The translations under genes were made by a program, and so were the position numbers. Positions 10,568-22,807 of a stretch of 64,000 nucleotides of DNA are shown here, piece after piece. Position 1 is the first letter of the stretch. The number at the start of each line of letters is the position of its first letter. Below the pieces are notes generated by a model. That model made no database searches and was not told where the DNA came from. It saw only the letters and a program-made list of their open reading frames with translations. Source of the stretch: Ophiodon elongatus (lineage: Eukaryota > Chordata > Actinopteri > Perciformes > Hexagrammidae). Location: contig JACSYO010001321.1 of NCBI GenBank assembly GCA_016806645.1, positions 418,501-482,500 on the forward strand, given 5' to 3'.

Positions 10568-12569
10568 GTACTGTGCAGATGTTTCATTTAGGAACATCAA
10601 AAGAAGATCTCAAGCAGCTCTCACCGTGTGAAGTTCGGTGAATCACACTAAAAGAGATAAGACCCACATGTAATGTTTAGACCGAACTCAAGAGCATGCA
10701 TTAGCCACGATTAGACTCCTGGTATTTTTCATTCATCTTCACTTTGGAACACTTATTTAAGACTTTCCTCCCCGAAAGCTGCCCGCCAAGATTTGTTCGT
10801 ACCTTTTTGCGTTATTTAAGGTCACTCTGACTCGTTTCCTCTCTTCTGGTGTTGATGAGTTATTGCATTAATGCGCTATTTTCTTGAATTATCATGTGTT
10901 GTAGTGGGATAAGTGCATGATGTTTTCTTTGGACGTTGTTGCAGAGCTTATGCTGAGAAATGTTTACCACCTTTTAGTTTTATGACCAAAGTAGATCCAA
11001 GAAAAGGGGTAAGAAAGAAAGATGCCTGTGTGAAAGCTCTGGGATTTATCACTCATAAAGATGATAATATTGCACATAATTTTTCACATTTAACTTCAGC
11101 ATGTTCTTACACCAAAGAAAGAGATTTGAATGATTTTAAAGCCATAAACCTCAAAATGGAATAAGCTCAAAGACCACTGGCCATCAATCATTTTCAAGTC
11201 ATCATTTAAACATCTCAGCTGTGGAAACACGTCGAAAAAACATCTCCTCTGATGTCCAAATTTGGGAAGCAAACTTCCCGAAGAAGGAAGAAGAAGAATG
11301 AAAGATGTCGTACAATATTTGTCGCTGCCTCTTGCACTTCATCAATCCGGCCTGTCGCCCGGACGACGCTGGTTAAGCACAGTAACATGTTCAAGATGTT
11401 TCGTGTGAATTTGTGAAAGGGAAACCAACGGGCGCGGGACAGTGAGGGAAGATCATGAGCTTTGGATTTAAAAGGTGCAATTTTAAAACATGAAAGTCAC
11501 ATTAACTCTGATTTCTTGGAACAATTACGGAGCGAGACCTCTGTCGGAAATGATCGATAGCTGCCATCTGCCGGCGCTGTTGTTTCTGTGAAAGTGGCTG
11601 AAGATTAAGACCACGTTTTCCATGAGTCCTGTCATTTCCTGTTACCAAATCAAAGGTTTGAAGATAAACAGGCCCATGTTTTCACTCGTTACATCATTCT
11701 TCCATCAGCTGCTGGAAAAATGCAAAACCGAAAATGCAAATAACGAACCGTTCGATGACGTGCAAACCGAACAATGGGCTCGTTGAACCGTTGCACTACT
11801 TTTGAATGCAGGCCTGCTAACTGTTTGATGAGGTGCCAGAGACATAAAAGAGGGAATTATGTGATTATATATAGAAATATCATTCATAACTATCAATCAA
11901 TCAATCAATTTATGTATTTTTGGGGTAGAAACACATTGGAAATGGGTGTTTTTTTTCCTTTTTAATGTGCAAAACAAACCAAGACCAAGAACAGCACTCT
12001 CTGAAAAAAAATCCTAAATGTCCCTATAGGTTAAGATTAATTAAATTAAACTAAGGCCAAGATAAGATACAACAAATGAAAATTGAACTAACTAAACCCA
12101 GATGGCTAATCTAAGCTAAAGAACAAAACCATTTACTTTGCTTGTCGACGTATTTACACTGAGCATTTTTATTATTTTGTTTTGAGCACTTGAACTAAGC
12201 GAAATTAGCTAATACGGTTAAATTAAGCTAAGCTATGATGGTTAAGCTAAGCTAAAATGAACGAAACATCCAATTTACATTGTCAATATATATTTTTTTA
12301 TCATTTCTGTGTTATTATTTTGTCTCACTAAAGCAAGACAAGGTAAACTACTCCAGAATAAGCTAAAACAAAACTGAATTGCACAAGACGCACATTTATA
12401 TACAACGGATGATGATTACTTTCTCCAAGTCCAACGTAACTTTTTCCCGTGTCATACGCGGTAGATAATCTCGTTTTTCACCGAATAAACGTAAACCTTC
12501 CAGACGGCTTCTTGCTGCACAGACATTATGTAATGACGCTGTGCCCTTTGATGTTGATTTGTTGAGGTT

Positions 12570-12615
<46 letters not shown>

Positions 12616-13904
12616 CTGCCGGGAATAACGTGTTTCCTGGTGTGTGTAGTTTTGTGGGCACATGACGTCGTCCCGTGTGAAAGCCTCTCATACGGCCACG
12701 TGTTGATCAGCTCAGGAGAAACGGGCTTTTGCTCTCTGCCTGATTAAAAGCGGCCATGGATGGCCGGGCCAACACAGGAATTCATTTCTCCCTGATTACA
12801 ACAGGAGAGCTTTTAACGATGAGAAGCACGAGAGGAAAAGTCATTTTATTTGAATTCTTGTATTGTTGGAGCATTTCCTTTTTTTCTGCAGCCAATTGAG
12901 GTCATGAAGCTCAAGTGCTCCAGCATTCAAGGCTGATTAAAAATTCTTATTTTAGTAGTTTGAGATTATAGGCATGATTGGGGAAAACCCATTTTCCCAA
13001 GATGCAATATTAATCGACGTATCCCGAAGACAAAGGTTCGTATCAGAGCTCAAGAAAAAAGTTACTCCTTATTTTTTGTGCGTAAACACGTGTCAATATC
13101 AGCTCGTTACATGCATACAGGAAACTACCTGGTTAGCTTCAGGAAAAGACCCCGAAATACTCGGCACGCCCGCCCTGTGTGGATTTCTTTTGCGGCCTTT
13201 TAACTTCCTGGTTCATGATTAAGTGGATTACATATTAATCGATAATGCGGGATATCTATGAATTACAGAACATTATTATTTGTCGGTACAAATGCTGCCT
13301 GTATTCATCCATCTATTTTCCCAATATTCCCATTCAATCTGATGAGCGAGTCAAAGAATTTAAGAGGCGTGTTTTCTGTGATTTCAGTCCTCATCCGAAC
13401 TCCCAAAACATGGCGGCCAATTATTTTACGGCGGAATACGATACCTAAACATAGCTGAATGGAAAGAACATCATTTGGTAAACACTTCACGAGCCCGTCC
13501 GGTCGGCATGCCGTGCATTATGCATGCCGCACATAACGTGGTCGGGCTGTTTTTCATTTCAGCTTTTGTTTTTATGGAATTTAAAGAACCAACTCCATGA
13601 TCCTAAAGTCAACACGCAGCGAGAGAGCGGCTCAAACTTCAAAAAACGAGGTTCTTGAAACATTTCTTCATTCTGACATTGACTGACAGCTTTCTGGATG
13701 CAAAGACTAACATATGGATTAATGTACTGTACTTTTAAAAAAAATGTAAAAGCCTTGTTTACATTTGTAATGTTTGAGGGAATCAGGGGGGCCAATCCTA
13801 AATTTTGGGGTATTCTTTCCAACCATTATAAACGTAAAGAAACTATGTAAAGAGACTAAAACAACACAAAATTAAGGCTTTAAACAGCGTTCTGTTAACA
13901 CCAA
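10568..13904 (+). other. Intergenic spacer upstream of rergl, no gene seen
   Basis: Mixed AT-rich DNA. It has a (TG)n run at 12572-12612 and a TAAGCTA-rich low-complexity patch at 12180-12260. The segment 12640-13000 (ATGACGTC, CACGTG, GATTAAAAGCGGCC) looks less repetitive and could be regulatory, but that is only an impression. Confidence 0.5.
12572..12612 (+). repeat. (TG)n microsatellite
   Basis: A perfect dinucleotide run of about 41 bases. Confidence 0.95.
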
Positions 13905-14165
13905 AACAAGATAGATAGATAAATAGATAGATAAATACTTTATTAATCCCGCAAGGGGAAATGTTTTCGTAACAGCAATCTTTTTACATAAGAAAAGAAA
14001 CATTTTTACACAAGAAAAGAACAATAAATACAAAATAGAACAGAATAATAATAAGAAAATAAGAAAAAAAATGCACATTATATACAACAAATAGAATAGA
14101 ATAATAATATTAAATATATAATATTAAATAACATTAAATAAAATGGACTAACAAAACGAAAAAAA
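13905..14165 (+). repeat. Family 4 (ATCCCGCAAGGGG) element, copy 2
   Basis: It starts with GATAGATAGATAAATAGATA and then ACTTTATTAATCCCGCAAGG. The body duplicates TACATAAGAAAAGAA and ends in an AATAGAATAATAAT-rich tail, matching 7590-7795. Confidence 0.75.
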
Positions 14166-15819
14166 AGAGCAGCCAATTCAAGAAATCCCTCCCTAAAGGA
14201 GACTTTGCACGTAAAAACCGATCAAATGACGTTAGTTTGGAAATTGGCCCAAAATGCCCAACATGCAGGAGGACCGAGGGAGACGGGACAAAAATGTGGT
14301 TTAAGTCTAAAGAATATTCATTTTGTTGGCGGACGTTAGCGCCTGTGAAATCTGCGGCTACTGGAGGATGATTTATTGGCTGCATGCGCCACATTTTGTG
14401 TGGCGGCTGAAGCTCGAGGAAATGGATTGCTCGTCTGAATCGATTCGGTTTGATGTCGGGACGATGACTGATGCTCCAATCAGGGTTTTTATTGCCAGCC
14501 TTCTCGTGGGTTTTCGCTTCTACGCCGAATACAAAAAAAGCCTCAACTTTCACTGTATTGCTTCAGTCTGGTGAGCCGTGACTGAACCGGGGTTGATGAA
14601 GAACGCAACCAAAGTCATCAAAAATATTTCCCAGATCATATCACCGCACTTCCCTTCATGAAAACACATTGATTAAATTTAAATAAGATGACTCTCCTTG
14701 AAGCCAGAATATCATTAACGCTGGAGTGGAGTGTGAAGTTGCCGGTTCTCATCACAGAGACGTCAACGAGCACTTCAACACCTGAGGAAACACAAATTCT
14801 GGTTTATTGATTTTAACTGAATACGAAGTCACATTATATGGAAGCCCAATGCTGCCAGAAAAAAAAAGTTGCGAATGTTAAAAATAGTTGTATTTATGGG
14901 AAATTAAGTTATAATTTTTAATTAATTAGTTAGTGCAAAGTGCAGGACGCGTGTGGTTTTGTTTAACACGTTTTGGTTGAATGCTTTATTAAACACCACT
15001 TGTCTTCAACTCATTGTTTATGTCATTATTTAACAAAGATCACAATCTTTCCCTAATCTTAAAAAAAGTGCTTTGAGTGCCTAAACATAACCAGAAAGAC
15101 GTTAATCATACTTCAGTTACAAATATTGTAATATTGTATTGCAAGAGCCAATATTGTAGAAAAACAAATAGTCATGCAGAACATGCAACTTCCCATATAA
15201 GTTCATTAAAAACGTTTCCTCATTATGTTGATAAACATGTAATATAATTAAATTATTTCATAATTAAATTATTAGTGAGTCAAAACTCTACATATGTTGT
15301 CATAGTTTTGACTTTGTATGTAAATCTAACCTGGTAAATTTCCTAATTTTGATAAAAAAAACTTTGACCTGTTATGACATAACTTTGACTCACTAATTAT
15401 TTTAATTAATTTCACTTAAATACAATATGCAGAACTTTGGTTGCATCAATGCGATAAAAGGAGTCGTGTTTTAGTTGCTAGGAGCGGATATTTAATTTGA
15501 AGTGGCAATATTGTAGGAAAAGCAAATTAAATGTTGCCAGGAAACATTTTGCATTTTGCATTTTGTTTATTAAAAACATTTCCTCGTTACGTTCATAAAA
15601 ACACATTCAGGTGGTATTTCCTCTCTAAAAACTAATTCCTAATAGATAGAGTTGCATTAATGTAACTTATATTCTTGTAATTCATTCCTAACACTTCATC
15701 TTTTTCTTTCATGGTGCAGATGGTCTTCCATAACGTTACAGTATGAAGAATAACACAAATGTCCATAGATGGCAGCCAGACCACAGTTACAGTGTTGGAG
15801 CGGCACAATAGGTTTAGTC
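14166..15819 (+). other. Intergenic spacer, no gene seen
   Basis: AT-rich DNA. No exon or recognised repeat. Two stretches (15150-15240 and 15500-15600) resemble each other (ATATTGTAG, AAAACATTTCCTC), which suggests an old local duplication. Confidence 0.45.
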
Positions 15820-15945
15820 AGCCGTGACCTCTGAGTAACCCCTCTGTCGGAGGGGGAAGAGGCAGAAAAGAGAGATATATGGGCACAAGAGAGGAAGGAA
15901 AGAAGAAAAACAGATGGATTGAGAGGGGAGAGAGTTGTTGGATAC

Positions 15946-15988
<43 letters not shown>

Positions 15989-16259
15989 GGGAGAGGTGTG
16001 AGAGAGTAAAAGAGTGCTTAGCACACCGAGAGAGAGAGAGAGAGAGAAGAGGAGGGCGCTTGTTCTCCCTCCTGCTTTAAAAAAAAAAAAAAAAAAAAAG
16101 AAAAAGAAAAGTGAAACAGCCCTTTGAAGAGGAAGCGAGGGGGCAGTCCCGTACTCCCATCCAGCCCCGGACTGCAAGGAGCATTTTTAGTGAGCCGACG
16201 CTAACCCAGAAACCAGACACAACACAGAGAGCCAGCTGAGGAGCTGACGGAGAACAGGC
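15820..16259 (+). promoter_or_regulatory. Candidate promoter and 5' UTR of rergl
   Basis: This 440-bp block before the ATG holds two (GA)n runs (15950-15981 and 16028-16047), a 20-base A run (16079-16099) and a GC-richer leader up to GAACAGGC before ATG 16260. There is no clear TATA box. GA repeats are common near vertebrate promoters; the start site is not identifiable by eye. Confidence 0.4.
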
Positions 16260-19200
16260 ATGAACGACATCAAGCTGGCCCTGCTGGGAAGCCCGGGGGC
16301 TGGGAAATCAGGTGAGCGGCTGGAAGTGATTTATATCTCAGACAGATACAGAAAAAAAACTTCAGTTTTATCATCTTTGCGCTGCGTCTGAGGCCCTTTA
16401 AAAGTTATAGAAATGTTGCTTTCTTTTTGTCGAATGATGATGGTTTTTGGTGCAAAATTATGTGGTGTTGCTAAGTACATTTACTCCCGTATGCTACTTT
16501 AAATACTATTTTGAGGTACTTGTGCTTTTGAGTATTTTCTTTATATTTTTAATGTACTTTTCACTCCACTTCATTTATTTGACATTAATTACTAGTTAGC
16601 CAACTATATGCATATTCAGATTATTAATTAAAAATGTAAATCAACCAATAAATTATGATTCAAGATACCCGACAAAGTAGCTGAAATTTGCCCCCATTGC
16701 AGTTTAGCTGCAAGTATTAGTTTTAATTATAATCCAGTTTTATTATAGATGTTCTGCCACAGGCCATTCTGTATAATGTATACTTTTACTTTCGATACTT
16801 CAAAGCGTTTGCCATCAAATTAACTCATACAAAAAGTAGACACAGAATCTAAAATAAAGATTTATATTTTACTAACGCTAATACTGTGTCTCAATTCGTA
16901 AACGTCTGTTAGGACACCGCTCATTGCTAGCTAGCAGTGCGTTTGAGGTAACAAATCATTAGACTGCTAAATTAACCCAATAAACAATACCGATGGCGTC
17001 TATCTAAATAGCGGTTGGCTTCTTACACTACATTTGTAAAGTGAAGGTGTTCAGCGGAGAAACAGCAAAACCGCTGCTGGAAACTTCCCTTTGGCTACGT
17101 AGCCAAGATGGCGGCCGTTGAGGGTAAGAAGTGTCCAGCGTTCCACTCTTAACTTTTACACCATCTGCATTTTGGCAAAGTCCAAAAGTGTGAACTCTTA
17201 CAGTCAACATAGCAAATGTTAGTACAGAAGTAGGCAAATTGAGACACAACACTAGACTCTACATTTAGCTAATTTAGCTAGCTGGATGTTAAGCTAAGCT
17301 AACTTTAAGCTGCTTGTTTTCAGGTTGTAAGTCACCTAGCTTTTATTTCCACTGGCCTTTGGTTCCAGGTTACATAACAATTAAGATTATTTATGCCTTA
17401 AAAGAATCCATGACCTTTGTTAAATTAAAACGCATCGGTCAAAGAGCTGATTTCAAGGTTGTAAAAGGCGAAAACACAATGTACATTGAGGGTTTATCGA
17501 TCGGAGTCAGGGCAGTCTCCCTTTAGGGGAGCTAAAGGTCCCCGCCACTGATTTTGTTAAGTGTAATGAACTAAATCAAGCCTTTTACAGTTGCACTGCA
17601 ATTTACACTTTGTTTTCTAAAGTATTATATGTAAAATATCTGTATTTTAGGCTGAATAACTCCACCTGCTTATTTGTCAAGACTTTCAACAATTCATGTA
17701 ACCATGCCCTAAATCTGCAAAAGGTCAAACTACACAGTGAAACATGTTGGTGAAGCGGGAGGAGGGGAGCTACAGGATGCTTGTTGTTGGTATATCAGTA
17801 TTCAGTCTCTGTGGTGCTGGTTAAGACAGACCGGCTCTACGAGGTGTTCAGGCTTCATAAAACAATGGGACGTCTCCGTTCTCGCAGTGAAGCAGAGCCG
17901 TTACCGTGGAGATGCTGCAGCCTCACGCGGCTGGACGCGCATGCGTGCCTCCATTTGATACGTATTTCTCTTCGCTGTGCTGCTCGTTGCTTTCAATGCA
18001 CATCTATCATTGTTTTGCTGTTGTTTTGCTGTCTGAATATATCAGCGTTAATGTGAAGAAGGGCCCCGCAAGAATTTGCATTTTCCAGAGTGCATGCATG
18101 AGTAGCTTTTTGGGCCGTATCCATATGTGTGTGTCCTCGCAGCCGTAGCATAACCCCTGTATAAACCCCTCGGAAGCCCATGACCACCATCAGCAACTTG
18201 ATGCCAGTTTTAAATGTGGCTCGCAGTCTGGAGGCGAAGCAGAGGGGGGGGAATATAACCATTCAGCTTGCCAAATATGCACGCAGGCCTTGCAGCAAAG
18301 CCTCTTTGATGCGAGGCTACAGTTTCACCGCTGCAATCCCAGAGACTGCTGGCAGCGTGCGGCGCCTCGCGGGAGTGAACGAGGGTCATTTAACCTCCCT
18401 TGCTGCCACCTGTGAGGGATGAGAGTGTAATGAGGCCGTGATTAATTTTGTAGTGTTTTCATTTCTTCTGTTTCCTCCAGCTGTCCTTGTGCGGTTCCTG
18501 ACCAGACGCTTCATCGGTGAATACGCCTCGAACGCCAGTAAGTGTTTCCAGGTTCGAAGAGGTTTTTTTTTTTGGGGTTTCGGTTCCTGGAGGACAGAGT
18601 TTATCTCCAGACATCATGGATGTGTACATTTCACCTGAGCATTCATGAGATAAACAAACCAAGGATACCTTTTATACGCAGCGTAATTCAAAAATTATTA
18701 CAGCTTTAAAAAGCTAAAAAGAGCTGTAAATCCCAATCACCAATTTATTGTAGCGCACATCAATGTCATTTTTATGGTTTCTCACATTTATATCTAATTA
18801 AACCCGCATTTACCTCTTTTTCTGCCACCTGGGGGCAGTCTGAACAGCCTGTAAATAGAAATATTGACATATTATCACCGTCTATCTGTTTTAATTCCAA
18901 TATTTAATCATTTATTTTGCTCTCCACTCACTCCTGAGGGAAATATCTGTGTCTTTAGCTTCCGAATGCTCCAATTTAAATAAAGGTGATATGAAAGGCG
19001 AGAGTGCACCAAAACAGTAAAGTTGGGGGTCGGAAAAACCAAAACAATGAGCTGAAAGATGCTAAAACGCCCTGTAGAGCTGTGGTAGAGCAGAGTTGGG
19101 TGATAATTATCACACATAGTCATTTAATCCACTGTTACTACAAGAATATTGATGAATACAGCTTTAAAACCAATCATGTACACATTAAACACACAAATAC

Positions 19201-21516
19201 TTTAGATTTTTGTACCATTAGTAAATATTTTAATCAATGAATATTACAGTTATTTAATTTTTGACTGTTTCTAATCCTCGTAACAGATTCCCTGTACCAC
19301 AAAAGGCTGTCAATCGATGGCAGGCAGCTAAATCTGGAAGTTTTTGACCCCTGCTCTCAGGTACAACACATCACTGACACAATTAATATCATTAACTGGA
19401 TCCAAACCTTTGGACAGTCAGTGTGTATATTTTTTTAAAAGCTTCTTTATAGAAAAACAGAGCTGCAGTTGGGCTCTGAAGTTTTCTGTTTTGAGTTATT
19501 CCCTTCTTTTCACTCCAGCATTTAAGTTTGATTTATGATCATCATCGCTCACAGTTTTTGGCAAATATAACTTTTCATAAAAAAGTCGATAAATCCTCAG
19601 TGTTGGGAGAAGACCTGCTGAAGCTCTCCTATTTTTAGCATTCTTTATAAATGTTTCCTCAGAGTTTGAAAAAGTTTTTAAAGCCCAAGTATTTAAAAAA
19701 AAAAAGAAAGATTCTCAATCCTTCAGCTGAGGTGAATGTTAGTTTTGGAGCTACAAGCGTTTCCTAGAAAAACAGTGAAAAACGGCACCGTGACCTTGGA
19801 TGAGTCACGGTTAGATATTTACCTTCGGACCGGCGCGTGTGCGATCCGTACAGTACTTAAAAGTTAAATCCCCAAAGTTTACGAGAGTATCCCGAGGCGA
19901 TGTGCGCCAGTGGCCGTCCCTTTGAAGAAAAGAGCCGTATAACCCGGTTACTTCTCTTTCAGCAAGACCAAAGGGCTGAGAGGCCAGAGTTAGTATTTTA
20001 CTGGAATACCCCCTCGGCTCGGGGCAAGAACAAGAGCCGGTCATTGTCTTTGTTGGTTAAACTCACTGTAAGGCCGCCCTTTCATAAAGAAACAGCCACT
20101 CCAAGTCCTGACCTTCTGACCTGGACTGCATAAAGAAGCCATGGAGTCAGTAAGGAGAAAGGGATAAGTGGGTTTTTACATGTCCTCCTCGGGCCTCTTG
20201 TCCTTCATTTCTCCTCAAGGTCACGAACTTGGACAGAGTCCTGTTCTCAGGGGGAAAAGAACAGCAGTAAAATAGCTCTGGAAGAAGTGGGCCAACAGCA
20301 ATACACTGTATATTTATACACTTTTTGGATTGTGGGTCATATAAAGTCAAGTATAAGGCGTCCAGGGGCCAAATAATAGTCAATTTGTAGCTTTTCACCC
20401 AGATACACAGCAAAAAAGTCTGTTTTTAGAAAGTTTAGCCGCTGTAATGTAATGTACAAGTACAAGTGAAACTTAAACCGAATACGTGGGTGTTCATTTC
20501 CAAGGGAGGCTTAAATCAAATCCGTCAGATTTTATTGGCTTGAAAGTAAAAGAAAACAGATCTAAATTAGATCTGAATTAATTAAAAATACTAAATACAA
20601 TGTTAAAGGGTCATTGTAACAGAAGTCAAACAAAACAAAATCCCATTTAATTCAACAATAAAATATGAAAACCTTTGAACTTTTATATATACTTTTATAT
20701 ATACTGTCTGTCTTTTTACTACAGTTTAATGTGTATTTGCTTATTTATAATACTGATGTTCTTTTATTATGTATCTTGTGTGCACTTTAACTTTGCTGCT
20801 GTGATCCTGCAAATTTCCCCTTGCGGGACTAATAAAGGAATATCTTATCTTATGTTATCTTATGTGTGATCGTATTTTACACGTCTTGTTTTTCTTTGAT
20901 TCAAATAAATCCATGTGATATTTTTACATCCGGACAAATTGAGGTTAATTTAATTAAATCATTGGCCAAAACTACCAAACTACCAATGAGCCAATGCTGT
21001 CTATCTTAAGCGCATCTTTGTGAGTTAATAACTAATAAGAGAAACAACATGAAGACCATTTACTTCAACTAATTCTGTCTGGTTGAATCTCAAGCCATAC
21101 AGGAAGACGTACATTTGTTGTATATATTGTGCATTTTTTCTTATTTTCTTCTTATTATTCTATTCTATTTTTGGATATATTGTTCTTTTCTCATGTAAAA
21201 ATGCTTCTGTGCCGAAAAGATTTCCCCTTGCGGGATTAATAAAGTATTTATCTCTCTATCTATCTATCTCTCTACATACTAATTTAATATGTGTCGTCGT
21301 CCCCGGCAGAGCTCCGAGGCCAGGTGTATCCTGGAGGAGCCGGTGGACTGGGCCGATGGCTTCGTGGTGGTTTACAACATCAGCGACCGCACGTCCTTCA
21401 TCGACGCCCAGAACATCCTGCGGCAGATTCGGGAGGCGCGCATGGACAACCGCAAAGGGTGAGAAGAGAGATAGATAGAGAGATAGATAGGTAGGTACGT
21501 AGATACGTAGATAGAG

Positions 21517-21549
<33 letters not shown>

Positions 21550-22756
21550 CTTTATTAATCCCGCAAGGGGAAATCTTTTCGGTACAGCAGCATTTTTACA
21601 TAAGAAAAGAACAATTTTTACATAAGAAAAGAACAATTTTTAAAGAAGAAGAAGAAGAAGAAGAAGAAGAAGAAGAATGCACAATATATAAAAAAATAGA
21701 ATAATAAGAAGAAGAAAATGAGAAAAATGCACAATATGTACAACAAATATAATAGAATAATAATATTAAATTAAATAAGGGTTGATTTATTATTATGAGG
21801 AAACTCTACGACTGGGTTTCAAAAAAGTTGAGACGTGGTGGATGAAAGCAGCCGGTGGACTGTTATTTATATTATTATATTATTTAGAGAAAGTTTGAGG
21901 CGCTCCAACACTGCAAAGCTGCATGAACGACTACATTTACAAAAAAAACAACAGTTTTTTCTTAAATTCGCTTCACTTTGAATAGCATCAAATTAAAAAA
22001 AAGATACATTTTTCTTATTCTTTTTTTTTTTAATTGCAGTTAAAATAGTCAAAAGATCAAAACTGAAATCTGAAAAGTTTTAGTTGACAAGCAATGAAAC
22101 GCGAACACTTATTTAACAACTAAAAGAAGAAGCAGAAGTACCGGAGCTCTCCCGTCTGTGAAGCTGAACTGGGATCCTCACGTCCTCTTGAATTTGAGGA
22201 ATGCTGGGAGTTAATCAGCGGCGCTGACAAACTGATGAATGATTCATGATGAGGACGGATTCACTATGAAACCTACGGGCATCTGGTGAATGTGGTCCGC
22301 TGGAGAAAATGGGCCAAACACATCCATCAGGCTGCCTGTCATGTGCCAGAGCTTCCTCATAACTTAGGGAAGATATTTATTCCGTCAGTATGCGACGAGT
22401 ATGTGGATCAGTTATTCTCCATGGAGTATGAAGAATGAATTCACTTGTGTTTATGTGTGTAAATTAAAAATATATGTAGAAAGAGAACCAGTTTTTAGGG
22501 TGTTTTTAAGAATTATTTATCTTCTGCTGCTTAGAAATACTCATATCTTTGCAATACTACTGTGTAAAAATTAAAAAAGTAAAAGTGCTGCAAACTAATT
22601 TCACTAAAGTAAAAGCACAAAAGTATGAGGATCAAGATATAATTAAAGTTCTCATTTTGTAGAATGGCCCATATTAATATTTGATTATAATTATTGATGC
22701 ATTAATAAGTTCATCACTTTCATGTTGCAGCTGGTGAAGGTGGAGCTCATTTTAAT

Positions 22757-22807
<51 letters not shown>

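Larger units (their letters stand above)
16312..18480 (+). other. rergl intron 1
   Basis: GTGAGC donor and TTTCCTCCAG acceptor. It contains a family 5 copy and a MITE (listed separately). The rest, 17252-18480, shows no further gene. Confidence 0.7.
19361..21309 (+). other. rergl intron 3
   Basis: GTACAA donor and CCCCGGCAG acceptor. The middle (19400-20740) shows nothing recognisable. The 3' part has a LINE-type tail (20745-20870) and a reversed family 4 copy (21105-21275) that ends about 35 bp before exon 4. Confidence 0.65.

Noticed and set aside
9968..10600. 210-codon Arg/Glu-rich open frame on the - strand
   Set aside because: It is the translation of the polypyrimidine tract; no start context, splice sites or protein similarity.
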